The notes beneath the pieces are model-generated. The model saw only the letters and a list, made by a program, of their open reading frames with translations, was not told the origin of the DNA and made no database searches. From contig DPGK01000032.1 of the NCBI GenBank assembly GCA_003523225.1, forward strand, positions 1 through 25,642: a stretch of 25,642 bases of DNA, written 5' to 3'. The translations under genes and the position numbers were made by a program. The DNA comes from Clostridiales bacterium (GTDB taxonomy: Bacteria; Bacillota; Clostridia; Oscillospirales; CAG-272). Numbering within the stretch: the stretch's first letter is position 1; every line of letters starts with the position of its first letter. Shown here in pieces: positions 1 to 8,089 of this stretch.

Positions 1-20
1 CTCTCGCGGACAGCTCGATT

Positions 21-49
21 ATTATACCGCGTTCTTCTCTCTTTGTCAA
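21..49 (-). promoter_or_regulatory. Consensus sigma-A promoter reading off the left edge
   Basis: On the minus strand TTGACA (plus 44-49) and TATAAT (plus 21-26) are separated by exactly 17 bp, a perfect match to the housekeeping consensus. Transcription would leave the window to the left, so the gene it serves is not visible. It lies back to back with the promoter at 161-189, so the intergenic region is divergent. Confidence 0.75.
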
Positions 50-160
50 CCCCTTTTTTGAAATTTTTTTCGATTTTTTTATTTTTTCTTTTGCGCGACT
101 GATTCCACGCCTCAAAACCGCATTACGCCGGCGAAATCTGCCTTGATTGCGGTGCGCCTA

Positions 161-189
161 TTGATTTTTGCCGTTTTGCGCGTTATAAT
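161..189 (+). promoter_or_regulatory. Sigma-A promoter of the kinase-esterase-sulfatase-permease operon
   Basis: TTGATT (161-166), a 17-bp spacer, then TATAAT (184-189). The predicted start of transcription is near 196, giving a leader of about 105 nt before the first gene. No other convincing promoter occurs before the kinase, and the downstream genes overlap, so this probably drives all four. Confidence 0.7.
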
Positions 190-209
190 ATAGTAGTAAA
201 TATTTTTTC

Positions 210-261
210 GCTTGTCGTGGGGCTGCATTTAATGCATTTCTTCATACCTCGACACGCAAGC
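210..261 (+). promoter_or_regulatory. Stem-loop in the leader of the first operon
   Basis: Within the leader, GCTTG-t-CGTG (210-219) pairs with CACGCAAGC (253-261) with one bulged T. The enclosed loop has its own small hairpin, TGCAT-tta-ATGCA (224-236). The structure lies between the predicted transcription start and the ribosome site AGGAAAGG (284-291). It does not match a riboswitch class I know, so a regulatory role is only a possibility. Confidence 0.35.
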
Positions 262-301
262 AGATAAAAAACATCCGAAAATCAGGAAAGGTCTTAAAAC
301 G

Positions 302-1237
302 ATGAAAAAAAGGATCCTCACCGTAAGCAGCGCCAATATGGACTTTGTAATGAACGTATCCCGCGTTCCCGATGCAGGTCAAACGCTGCTCGACAACGGC
401 TCGTTCCGCTTTGTACCCGGCGGCAAGGGCGCCAACGCCGCGGTGGCAATACAAAGACTCGGAGGCGATTCCGTCTTCTGCACACGTCTCGGCAACGACC
501 GCAACGGCGCCGAGCTGCGCCGCATCTACTCCCACGAGGGTATCGACTGCCGCTTTATAGTGACCGACCCGGAAAACGCAACCGGTCTTGCCTCGATAAT
601 GGTCGAGCCTTCAGGTCAGAACCGCATCATCGTCTTCCCGGGCGCCAACAGCGCCATCTGCGGCGACGATGTTGAAAGCGCCATGCTTTGCCGCCCGGAC
701 GCGCTTTTCATGCAGCTTGAGATCTCACCCGACGCAATAATCTATGCCGCAAACTATGCCGCGGCGCACGATATTCCCATCTTTATTGACGCAGGACCTG
801 CGCTGCCCGACTTTCCCTTTGACAAGCTGCCCCGCCTTGAGGTCTTCTCGCCCAACGAAACGGAGACCGAGGCATACACCGGAATATCTCCCTCGAATCC
901 CGACGCCTGCCTGCGTGCCGCAACGGCGCTCTCACGCATGGTGGACGCGCACTACTATGTGATCAAGCTGGGCGGACGCGGCGCATACATATATGACGGA
1001 AAATATTACTTCTGCCTGCCCGCCTTTGACGTCAAAGCCGTAGACACCACAGCAGCCGGCGACGCCTTTACCTCCGCGCTTACGCTGGAATATCTGCGCA
1101 GCGGCAGCATTGAGCACGCCGGAAAGTACGCCAACCTTGTCGGCGCAATGACAGTCGGACGCGCGGGAGCGCTGCCCTCTCTGCCGACCGAGGAGGAGCT
1201 TCAGAAGTTTGCAAAGACATACGGGATCGCATTATGA
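302..1237 (+). CDS. PfkB-family carbohydrate kinase (ribokinase-like)
   Basis: This cytoplasmic kinase should transfer phosphate from ATP to a sugar or nucleoside hydroxyl. The 311-aa length is normal for the PfkB/ribokinase family. The N-terminal substrate signature is visible as VPGGKGANAAVA near residues 38-49. The C-terminal ATP/anion-hole signature appears as DTTAAGDAF near 248-256, with the catalytic Asp near 254; the family usually has DTxGAGD, so the Ala in place of Gly is a small variation. The start at 302 is supported by AGGAAAGG ten bases upstream. The stop overlaps the start of the next gene by 4 nt, so translation is likely coupled. The substrate cannot be read from sequence; ribose, fructose or a desulfated sugar released by the sulfatase downstream are candidates. 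No gene symbol is justified. Confidence 0.9.
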   Translation: MKKRILTVSSANMDFVMNVSRVPDAGQTLLDNGSFRFVPGGKGANAAVAIQRLGGDSVFCTRLGNDRNGAELRRIYSHEGIDCRFIVTDPENATGLASIMVEPSGQNRIIVFPGANSAICGDDVESAMLCRPDALFMQLEISPDAIIYAANYAAAHDIPIFIDAGPALPDFPFDKLPRLEVFSPNETETEAYTGISPSNPDACLRAATALSRMVDAHYYVIKLGGRGAYIYDGKYYFCLPAFDVKAVDTTAAGDAFTSALTLEYLRSGSIEHAGKYANLVGAMTVGRAGALPSLPTEEELQKFAKTYGIAL

Positions 1238-2013
1238 ACGACATAAAGGTCGTGCGCGACATTCCGTATGCCGACCGCGCCTTGCGCGGGGCATATGATC
1301 TTTATCTGCCCGACGCCGAAACCGACGCCCAAGTGCCGCTGTTGATCTATTTTTACGGCGGAAGCCTTAAAAAAGGCTCGAAGGACAAACAGCATATCCC
1401 CGCGGCACTGGCGCGCGAGGGCTGCGCCGTTGCCTGCCCCGACTACCGCCTGTACCCGGAGGCACAGTACCCCGACTTCATAAATGACGCTGCCGACGCT
1501 GTGGCGGCTGTCATGGCAAGTCTTGACGGCATTCCGCGGATAGACAGAAGCCGGGTCTTTATCGGCGGTCATTCGGCGGGCGCGTATCTTTCAATGATGC
1601 TCTGCTTTGACCACAGCTATCTCGCCTCGCGCGGACTCGACCCGGACGCATTCGCCGGATACCTCTTTCTCAGCGGTCAGCCGACCAAGCATATGACGGT
1701 GCTTGAAGCGGAGGGGCTTGACCCGCGCCGCATAATAGTGGACGGCACCGCCCCGCTTTACCATGTGCACCCGCACGGTGCTCCGCTGCTTATTCTGACC
1801 TCGGACTGCGACATGGGCTGTCGCCGCGAGCAGAATTATCTGCTTTACGGACACCTGCGCCACATCGGATACGACGCTCCGGTCGTGTTCTGCGACCTTT
1901 GCGGAGTCACGCACGGCGGAATGTGCCGCCCGGACGAGGCGGGAAAGATCCCGGCACTTCCCGAGCTCCTCAAGTTCATATTTAATCAAAATGAAAGGAA
2001 TATAACCACATGA
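1234..2013 (+). CDS. Alpha/beta hydrolase, esterase/lipase-like
   Basis: Predicted serine esterase of 259 aa with no signal peptide, so it acts in the cytoplasm. The nucleophile elbow is GGHSAGA with Ser114. A probable acid is in LTSDCDM and the likely catalytic His is in VTHGGM, both in the C-terminal third. The oxyanion-hole strand reads YFYGGS, where the related hormone-sensitive-lipase/BD-FAE group usually has HGGG. The start ATG overlaps the kinase stop by 4 nt and its own stop overlaps the sulfatase start by 4 nt, so it is the middle of a translationally coupled unit. By context it may remove acyl groups from a sugar that the neighbours desulfate and phosphorylate; that is inference. 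A peptidase of the S9 type is less likely at this length. Confidence 0.85.
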   Translation: MNDIKVVRDIPYADRALRGAYDLYLPDAETDAQVPLLIYFYGGSLKKGSKDKQHIPAALAREGCAVACPDYRLYPEAQYPDFINDAADAVAAVMASLDGIPRIDRSRVFIGGHSAGAYLSMMLCFDHSYLASRGLDPDAFAGYLFLSGQPTKHMTVLEAEGLDPRRIIVDGTAPLYHVHPHGAPLLILTSDCDMGCRREQNYLLYGHLRHIGYDAPVVFCDLCGVTHGGMCRPDEAGKIPALPELLKFIFNQNERNITT

Positions 2014-3452
2014 AACATCTGCTGATACTTATGACAGACCAGCTCCGCCCCGACGCGCTGGGTGCTTATGGGAATCAGTATGTCCAGACCCCGACGCTTG
2101 ACGCGCTGGCGGCGGAATCCGTTATTTTTGACCGCGCGATAACCCCCTCCCCCGTCTGCGTTCCGGCGCGTCTTTCGCTGCTTTCCGGTCAGTACGCCAA
2201 CCGACACGGAAACAGCAACAACAATCCCGGACTTTCCTATCGCGGCGAGGGCTTCTATTCAATGCTTACAAAGGCGGGCTTTAACTCCTGCTGTGTGGGG
2301 AAAATGCACCACGTCTGGGATCGTTACGGCTCGATGGGATTTTCCCGTCGTGACACTCAGGAGGAGCTTTCTCACCCGGACGACGATTATACCGCCTTCA
2401 TTGAGAAGAATTATCCGGGCGTTTTTGACTACAACGGAATGCGCAGTGAAATGTATTACGTGCCGCAGATATCTCAGCTTCCAGCCGAGGCGCACCCCAC
2501 GCAGTGGATAGGCGACCGCTCGGTAGAATTTATTGAGAACTGCGACCCCGACAAGCCGACCTTCCTCATGTCCTCCTTCATCCATCCGCATCCGCCGTTC
2601 TGCCCGCCCGCGCCCTGGAACAAGCTCTACCGCTCAGACAAGCTGCCCGCTCCGTTTATACCGGAGGACACGTCAGAGCTGAAGCCGCTGCTGCACAAGA
2701 CCTTTGACGCCGACAGGCTCGGTATCTCACCGCTTGACGCTTTGCGTCTTAAAAACTTCTATTATGCCTGCGTTTCCTTTGTGGACTATCAGATATCCCG
2801 CATAATTGACGCGCTGCGCCGCCGCGGAATGTACGATGACACCGTGATCCTTTTCATTTCCGACCACGGCGAGTGCCTTGGCGACTACCGCAACATGGGC
2901 AAACGGACCATGCTTTCCTCCGCCTCCGCCATCCCCTTTATGCTGCGCGTACCCGGAATGGCTCCCGGACGCCGTTCCGACCCCGTTTCTTTGGTGGACG
3001 TAGCTCCCACGCTGCTTTCGCTTTTCGGAGTACCCTACGACCCGTCCGAATTTGACGGCGTGAACATACTGAAGGACCGTCACGAGCTGGTCTATTCACA
3101 GTATAACTGCCATGAAAAAGGCGTGTACATGGTCGCGGGCGAGACCGACAAGCTGATCTACCACGGAGCGCGCAAGCAGTATTATTACTTTGACCGTTCC
3201 CCCGAAACTCACGACCTCTACCCGGAGCTTGCCGGAACGGAGCGCGTGAAGTATCTCAAAGAAAAGCTCGATGCCTACCGCGCGGCGGACACAGGAAAAG
3301 CCGACGCCCCCGCCTCCGGAGAGTCGGCGGCTGTCAACTATTTCGGCGTTTCAAGGATGGATCACAACGCCCGCCTTGCAAAAGAAGCGGCGCGCATACC
3401 CGAAGGCTATACCATCGACCTGCGCCGCCCGAACAAAAAAGAAATATTCTGA
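2010..3452 (+). CDS. Sulfatase (Cys-type, formylglycine-dependent family)
   Basis: A 480-aa type I sulfatase, the usual size for bacterial enzymes that hydrolyse sulfate esters. The N-terminus MKHLLILMTDQLRPD contains metal-binding Asp/Gln. The modification motif CVPAR places the residue converted to formylglycine at Cys50, followed by LSLLSG as in the family signature. A later SDHGE (roughly residues 284-288) supplies further metal ligands. There is no signal peptide, so the enzyme is predicted to be cytoplasmic and to act on imported substrate. Maturation would need an anaerobic sulfatase-maturating radical SAM enzyme, which is not in this window. The gene has AAAGGA 11 bases before its ATG and overlaps the esterase by 4 nt. 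A phosphonate monoester hydrolase from the same superfamily is the main alternative. Confidence 0.92.
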   Translation: MKHLLILMTDQLRPDALGAYGNQYVQTPTLDALAAESVIFDRAITPSPVCVPARLSLLSGQYANRHGNSNNNPGLSYRGEGFYSMLTKAGFNSCCVGKMHHVWDRYGSMGFSRRDTQEELSHPDDDYTAFIEKNYPGVFDYNGMRSEMYYVPQISQLPAEAHPTQWIGDRSVEFIENCDPDKPTFLMSSFIHPHPPFCPPAPWNKLYRSDKLPAPFIPEDTSELKPLLHKTFDADRLGISPLDALRLKNFYYACVSFVDYQISRIIDALRRRGMYDDTVILFISDHGECLGDYRNMGKRTMLSSASAIPFMLRVPGMAPGRRSDPVSLVDVAPTLLSLFGVPYDPSEFDGVNILKDRHELVYSQYNCHEKGVYMVAGETDKLIYHGARKQYYYFDRSPETHDLYPELAGTERVKYLKEKLDAYRAADTGKADAPASGESAAVNYFGVSRMDHNARLAKEAARIPEGYTIDLRRPNKKEIF

Positions 3453-3469
3453 CATTGAAGGTGATCTGA

Positions 3470-4396
3470 ATGTGGATCCTGCTTGCGTTCGCCTCCGCGT
3501 TTTTCGCGGGGCTGACCTCAATTCTCGCAAAATGCGGCATCAAACGGACTCCGAGTGAGACGGCGACCGCAATCCGCACCGGTGTAGTCCTGGCCTTTGC
3601 ATGGATAATGGTCTTTATCGTAGGCTCGCAAAGCACCATAACGGATATCAGCGTTAAAAGCTGGGTGTTTCTCATTCTGTCCGGACTCGCCACCGGCGGG
3701 TCGTGGCTCTGCTACTTCCGCGCGCTGTCGATCGGGGACGTGAACAAGGTCGTGCCGATAGACAAGTCAAGCACCGTGCTGACAATGCTGCTGGCTTTCA
3801 TTCTGTTCCCCGATACCGAAAAGCTGACCGCTGTAAAAGCTGTCGCCATGGTGCTTATCGCCGTGGGCACATACATGATGATAGAGAAAAAGAAGCAGGA
3901 AGCCAACGGCGCGGAAGCAAAGAGCTCAAATTCCTATCTTGTCTGGGCACTCGCGTCGGCGCTGTTTGCCTCGCTGACCTCGATACTCGGAAAAATGGGA
4001 ATTGACGGCGTGGAATCCAACCTCGGAACCGCAATACGCACCGCCGTCGTGCTGCTTATGGCGTGGACGGTCGTGCTCGTCACGGGAAAGGCGGGTACGG
4101 TAAAGGCTATACCGCGCCGCGAGCTGGGCTTTATCTGCCTTTCGGGTCTTGCCACCGGAGCTTCGTGGCTCTGCTTTTACCGGGCGCTTCAGGACGGACT
4201 CGCAAGCGTCGTCGTGCCGATAGACAAGCTGAGCATTCTCGTGTCGATCGGATTTTCGCGCGTCGTCTTCAAGGAGAGACTCTCGCGCAAGGCAGCCGTC
4301 GGGCTCGCAATAATCGTCGTCGGAACTCTTATGATGGTAATAACTCCGAACTCGGTAAAATCGCTTTTCGCAGCGATCTTCGGTGGAGTGAAATAA
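3470..4396 (+). CDS. EamA/DMT-superfamily transporter
   Basis: A 308-aa inner-membrane protein with about ten hydrophobic segments, typical of the drug/metabolite transporter superfamily. Two EamA halves are obvious and unusually alike: each has a segment of the form L-x-K-x-GI, then AIRT, then SGLATGxSWLC, then a VVPIDK motif (residues about 10-140 and 160-300). The N-terminus is itself the first membrane segment. The gene follows the sulfatase by 17 nt with AAGGTGAT before the ATG, so it is probably the last gene of the operon. By position it may move the sugar substrate or product, but EamA proteins carry very different metabolites and direction cannot be inferred. Confidence 0.9.
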   Translation: MWILLAFASAFFAGLTSILAKCGIKRTPSETATAIRTGVVLAFAWIMVFIVGSQSTITDISVKSWVFLILSGLATGGSWLCYFRALSIGDVNKVVPIDKSSTVLTMLLAFILFPDTEKLTAVKAVAMVLIAVGTYMMIEKKKQEANGAEAKSSNSYLVWALASALFASLTSILGKMGIDGVESNLGTAIRTAVVLLMAWTVVLVTGKAGTVKAIPRRELGFICLSGLATGASWLCFYRALQDGLASVVVPIDKLSILVSIGFSRVVFKERLSRKAAVGLAIIVVGTLMMVITPNSVKSLFAAIFGGVK

Positions 4397-4583
4397 CCCC
4401 GGCACGGTAGGCTGTACGCGCCGTAAAAGCGCGCGCAGACCGAATGCAGAATTTTTCCGCAAATCATTTCCACGCATTATTTTCAATAAGAATAAAACCG
4501 ACTTTCGCAAAAACAATTCCCGGTATCTCAAAGCCTTGCCAATATATATGGTCGGCAGGTTATTTCAATATCACAGAAAACCG

Positions 4584-4620
4584 CGCCACCCCTCGCCGCA
4601 AGAAACGTCGAGGGGTGGCG
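4584..4620. terminator. Convergent terminator hairpin between the EamA and GNAT genes
   Basis: A perfect 12-bp stem, CGCCACCCCTCG (4584-4595) against CGAGGGGTGGCG (4609-4620). It lies between two convergent genes. The minus-strand exit (CGGTTTTC) is moderately T-rich and the plus-strand exit (TAATATTT) is AT-rich, so it may serve both. The 187 bases between the EamA stop and this hairpin hold no gene I can support. Confidence 0.65.
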
Positions 4621-4664
4621 TAATATTTATCAGAAGAAAAGCACCGCTGTGTTAATAATAAAGC

Positions 4665-5240
4665 TCATAAGTGCTTCCACTCAGCATGGCAGGAGCTGAC
4701 AGGCGGCTGCTCCGGCAGATGCTCGCCTATTATCTTTTCCATCCATATCATGTCGTACCAACGCCCGAACTTGTAGCCGCACTTATGAAATTCGCCCGCC
4801 TTTGAAAAGCCGAGATGCGCATGGAACTGCGCGCTGTTGCGGCTAAGATATTCGTCCTCGGTTTCGGGGTATGCAATGCAGGCGTAAAGATTAAGAATGC
4901 CCATCCTTTTCAGCTCTGCTTCAAGCGTTTCATACAGCATTCTGCCTATCCCGCACCTGAGCGCAGTGTGGGAAATATACACCGACAGCTCACACGACCA
5001 GTCGTAGGCGGCGCGCCCCACAAAAGCACCCGCATACGCGTATCCCATTATCACTCCGTCCTTTTCGGCGACAAGATACGGATACCTCATCATCGTTCTT
5101 TGCATACGGCTTCTGAACTCCTCCGGAGTCGGCACGTCGTACTCAAAGGTAATAGCCGTATGCAGGACGTAATATTCGTATATCTCAAGTATTCTCCCGG
5201 CATCCTCAAGCCGGGCGCTTCTGACAGTCACCGCACCCAT
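4665..5240 (-). CDS. GNAT-family N-acetyltransferase, phosphinothricin-acetyltransferase-like
   Basis: A 191-aa acetyl-CoA-dependent N-acetyltransferase of the Pat/YwnH type, acting in the cytoplasm on a small amine such as a glutamate analogue. The order is typical: VRSARLEDAGRI at the start, the ITFEYDVPTPEEF segment, the MGYAYAGAF strand, ELSVYISHTALRCGIG as motif A where acetyl-CoA binds (residues about 82-97), then SAQFHAHLGF and a C-terminal GRWYDMIWMEK. It ends with about 20 extra residues. The start is the first ATG; GGGGTG lies a few bases upstream but is a weak ribosome site. It is transcribed alone on the minus strand. Substrate is not determinable, and resistance should not be assumed. 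Confidence 0.85.
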   Translation of the reverse strand: MGAVTVRSARLEDAGRILEIYEYYVLHTAITFEYDVPTPEEFRSRMQRTMMRYPYLVAEKDGVIMGYAYAGAFVGRAAYDWSCELSVYISHTALRCGIGRMLYETLEAELKRMGILNLYACIAYPETEDEYLSRNSAQFHAHLGFSKAGEFHKCGYKFGRWYDMIWMEKIIGEHLPEQPPVSSCHAEWKHL

Positions 5241-5309
5241 CTTGTCACCCCGATCAGTCTATGTGTATTCCCGCGCATTAGTTAAAAGCACGGAACGGCA
5301 GAAAAGCGC

Positions 5310-5335
5310 CGCAAAAGAGCGAGCACTCTTTCGCG
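5310..5335 (-). terminator. Terminator after recX
   Basis: On the minus strand CGCGAAAGAG pairs with CTCTTTTGCG through one G-U wobble around a 6-nt loop. The exit has a short T run (GCGCTTTTC). It sits six bases past the recX stop. Confidence 0.5.
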
Positions 5336-5340
5336 CCGTT

Positions 5341-5982
5341 TCAGCCGTTATTTTTTCTCACTGCCGCGCGGATATCGGCAGAGCTGAAGCCGCGACGCAT
5401 AAGCGCGGCAACCGCGCGGTCGCGTTCCGACGGCTCGGCGGGAAGACTTCCGCCGTAGCGACGTTCGATAACGCGGGCGCACAGCTCCGCAAAATCCACC
5501 CCGTCGAGATATTCCTCGGCTTCGGACAGCGCCTCACCGCGATATCCGAGTGAAAAAAGCCTTGCATTTATGTATTTTCTGCCCCGGCACTGCGCCGCGC
5601 ACCGCTCCGCTTCCCGCCGTGCGGCATTTTTTTCGTCGATAAGCCCCGCGTCGTCAAGCATTTCTACCGCGGCGTCCGACGCTTCGCGCGAAAAGCCCTT
5701 TGATATCAGCTTGCGTCTCAGCGTGGAGCGCGAATTTGCCCCATAAGACAGTATCCCCGCGCCGCGCCGCGCCGCCTGCGCCGTCTCGGACAACACTTCA
5801 AGCTCGTCAAATTCCTCAGTCGACAGCTCATCCCCGCGGTGCGGGCGGCGCTCACGGTACTGAGCCGCCGTAAGCATCAGCTCCCGCCGCTCGGACTTCT
5901 CCTCTCCGGCGCATATTTCAACTCCGAGAAGCACCGCTCCGCCGCCGTCCGCCTCGCGCACCGAGACGATCTTTATATTCAT
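5341..5982 (-). CDS. recX: RecX, regulator of RecA
   Basis: A 213-aa, charged, helical protein matching RecX, which binds RecA filaments and modulates recombinase activity. Three-helix repeats are visible: SYGANSRSTLRRKLISKGF followed by DDAGLIDEKNAAR (about residues 79-122), then RGRKYINARLFSLGYRGE (about 132-149), and a final EPSERDRAVAALMRRGF with SADIRAAV at the C-terminus. About 65 N-terminal residues form the less conserved lead-in seen in Gram-positive RecX. It starts 25 bases after the recA stop on the same strand, the standard recA-recX arrangement, and has no promoter of its own that I can see, so it is probably expressed by read-through from recA. Confidence 0.9.
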   Translation of the reverse strand: MNIKIVSVREADGGGAVLLGVEICAGEEKSERRELMLTAAQYRERRPHRGDELSTEEFDELEVLSETAQAARRGAGILSYGANSRSTLRRKLISKGFSREASDAAVEMLDDAGLIDEKNAARREAERCAAQCRGRKYINARLFSLGYRGEALSEAEEYLDGVDFAELCARVIERRYGGSLPAEPSERDRAVAALMRRGFSSADIRAAVRKNNG

Positions 5983-6007
5983 TTACCTTACGCAGTCAGC
6001 CCGCGGC

Positions 6008-7129
6008 TCAAAGATCGTCAGAACCGTCGTCCGCCAGCTTGATGTCAAGATCGTCGTCGGAATCCTCGTCAAGCTCAAATTCATCGTCATTTTCGGCGAG
6101 CTTGTCTCCCATCGAGCGTATCTTTGCGTCAAGCTCGTCAAACAGCGCGCTGTTCTGCTCGATAGCCTTGCGCGCGTTGTCGCGTCCCTGCCCCAGCCTT
6201 TCGCCGTTGTAGGAGATCCACGACCCGCTTTTCTGCACCACGCCAAGGGTAAGACCCATGTCAAGTATCTCGCCGGCGCGGGAAATTCCCTTACCGTAAA
6301 GAATGTCAAATTCGGCGGTGCGGAAGGGCGGCGCGACCTTGTTCTTGACCACCTTGCACTTTACGCGGTTGCCGTAAATATCGTTGCCGTTTTTAAGCTG
6401 CTCGGAACGTCGCACGTCGATTCTGACCGATGCGTAGAACTTCAGCGCGCGGCCGCCGGTGGTGACCTCCGGATTGCCGTAAACAACGCCGACCTTTTCA
6501 CGCAGCTGGTTGATGAATATCACCACGCAGTTGCTTTTTGAGATGACGGCGGACAGCTTGCGCATTGCCTGAGACATAAGTCTTGCCTGAACGCCGACCG
6601 ACGACGCGCCCATATCTCCCTCTATCTCCTGCCTCGGAACGAGCGCCGCCACCGAGTCAATGACAATAACGTCGATAGCACCGGAGCGCACAAGCGCCTC
6701 GGTTATATCGAGCGCATCCTCGCCGCAGTCGGGCTGAGAAACGAGAAGATTGTCAATATCCACACCGAGAGCGCGCGCATATACGGGGTCGAGAGCGTGC
6801 TCGGCGTCAATGAACGCCGCTTCACCGCCGCCCTTCTGGACTTCGGCAATGACGTGCAGCGCCACGGTGGTCTTACCGGATGATTCCGGCCCGAATATCT
6901 CAATAATTCTTCCGCGGGGCAGTCCGCCGATGCCGAGCGCCATATCAAGCCCCAGCGAGCCGGTATGTACAGCCTGGACCGCCATATGCGTGTTCTCGCC
7001 CAGACGCATTATCGCACCCGAGCCGAAATCACGCTCGATCTGTGTTATCGCGGTGTTTATCGCCCGCTTTTTTTCGTCCTTGTCGTTGCCGACCGGAACG
7101 ACCGTCGGCGTTTTTTTGCTTTGCTTCAT
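6008..7129 (-). CDS. recA: Recombinase RecA
   Basis: RecA, the ATP-dependent strand-exchange protein for homologous recombination and SOS signalling, 373 aa from the ATG at 7129. The Walker A motif GPESSGKTT is at residues 80-88, the Walker B region is [13 protein letters not shown], and the L2-proximal segment [17 protein letters not shown] is intact. The C-terminus is strongly acidic, as expected. An in-frame upstream TTG at 7165 would add 12 residues unlike RecA N-termini, so I prefer the ATG; AAAGG lies 12 bases upstream. There is no sign of truncation or intein. recX follows directly. Confidence 0.97.
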   Translation of the reverse strand: MKQSKKTPTVVPVGNDKDEKKRAINTAITQIERDFGSGAIMRLGENTHMAVQAVHTGSLGLDMALGIGGLPRGRIIEIFGPESSGKTTVALHVIAEVQKGGGEAAFIDAEHALDPVYARALGVDIDNLLVSQPDCGEDALDITEALVRSGAIDVIVIDSVAALVPRQEIEGDMGASSVGVQARLMSQAMRKLSAVISKSNCVVIFINQLREKVGVVYGNPEVTTGGRALKFYASVRIDVRRSEQLKNGNDIYGNRVKCKVVKNKVAPPFRTAEFDILYGKGISRAGEILDMGLTLGVVQKSGSWISYNGERLGQGRDNARKAIEQNSALFDELDAKIRSMGDKLAENDDEFELDEDSDDDLDIKLADDGSDDL

Positions 7130-7197
7130 TGTAAACCCATGCCTTTCCCGCGCAGTGCGGCGCAAACCGGCACGGCGCGGCGGTATTATCTGAATAC

Positions 7198-7226
7198 ATT
7201 ATATCTCATGTACCGCGGCTTGTCAA
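7198..7226 (-). promoter_or_regulatory. Perfect consensus recA promoter
   Basis: On the minus strand TTGACA (plus 7221-7226) and TATAAT (plus 7198-7203) are separated by 17 bp. A GTATT-N5-AATAC inverted repeat (7183-7197) directly abuts the -10 on the downstream side, and TTCCG-AAAA-CGGAA (7248-7261) lies upstream of the -35. Neither matches the Gram-positive LexA box GAAC-N4-GTTC, although a repressor site would be expected on so strong a recA promoter. Confidence 0.8.
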
Positions 7227-7408
7227 TAGTTTTGGAAAATTATTTTGTTCCGAAAACGGAATTATTTTTATATCATTTCTCCGAATATAATGATGATAAT
7301 GTATTTTAATTCTTTTTAAGAACTCAAAAAGTATCGGTAAAAAGAAAATCACCCGCCAAAAGCCCGCACATTGAGCTGACTTTTTCGCAGGTGGTATCAT
7401 ATTATACA

Positions 7409-7852
7409 TTATGATAGATTGCCATACAAATCGCAGGTGAATGCAAGATCAATAATTTGTTCTTCGAGAGTTATAAATAGAGCCTTACGCTTAAATGTGC
7501 CATATCCGTATGCTGTATTCCCTGATTTTGATGTGCCGCCATCGCTGAAGCTCCAAACGGATTTGTAGATGTTTTGCGCATACGATACGTTGGTACAAGT
7601 CGACGATACACCTTCAACTACATTAAATTCCGCTGATAATATGTACTCCCATTCAACATTTCCGTTCTCATCTTTGCATACAATAGTTTTATTGCCTGTA
7701 TAAATTTCAGATGAACTCGTTGTAGAACGCAATATATCGTATTTTTCTGTTATCTGGTAACCGTACATATCTTCTTTTGACAGCATCTTCAGGATCAGCA
7801 TTTCCAAAATACCTCGTTTGAGGTTTTCTTCAATATCGGCTGTTTGAAACAT
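7409..7852 (-). pseudogene. Chimeric reading frame: PadR N-terminus fused to the tail of a secreted protein
   Basis: The 147-aa frame looks like two unrelated halves. Residues about 9-38 (LKRGILEMLILKMLSKEDMY then GYQITEKYD) are the first helices of a PadR-family regulator, but the rest of the winged helix and the dimer helix are absent. From about residue 40 the sequence becomes Ser/Thr/Gly-rich beta-type with alternating patterns (EYILSAEFNVVEGVSSTC, SVWSFSDGGTSKSGNTAYG, then LEEQIIDLAFTCDLYGNLS). This resembles the C-terminus of exported Clostridia proteins and lacks any signal peptide here. The simplest reading is an in-frame deletion joining two genes, leaving a non-functional product. 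The frame is open and could still be translated. An upstream minus-strand TATAAT near 7890 is present, but no good -35. Confidence 0.6.
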
Positions 7853-7922
7853 TTATTTCACTTGTTCAAAATATATAATAATATTATACAGCAATTATTT
7901 TTTGTGTCAGTAAGATATTGTC

Positions 7923-7969
7923 TTGACAAATTAATTACGCTATATTATAATAATGGTGATTAAAGGAGG
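7923..7969 (+). promoter_or_regulatory. Orphan consensus promoter and Shine-Dalgarno
   Basis: TTGACA (7923-7928), a 17-bp spacer and TATAAT (7946-7951) make a perfect sigma-A promoter. AAAGGAGG (7963-7970 region) follows within about 12 bases of the predicted transcription start. No ATG, GTG or TTG is placed to use that ribosome site; the bases that follow read AACATAAGATTTAA. The lipoprotein gene starts 120 bases further on with its own AAAGGAG. The promoter can serve the lipoprotein, while the unused ribosome site looks like the relic of a lost gene. Confidence 0.6.
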
Positions 7970-8089
7970 AACATAAGATTTAATCAAAAGCAAGCAAGCT
8001 ACGGAAGATGGGGAAATGATTAGTAAAACTTGATTGCGAGATGTATCTGAAAATGAGTTACCGTTAACTGAAAGGAGAACACAATAATA

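Noticed and set aside
7248..7261. TTCCG-AAAA-CGGAA as a LexA box for recA
   Set aside because: The half-sites are not GAAC/GTTC and the spacing differs from the Gram-positive SOS box.
7953..7976. Seven-codon leader peptide after the orphan promoter
   Set aside because: Its ATG lies only two bases past the -10, upstream of the expected transcription start, so it would not be in the mRNA.
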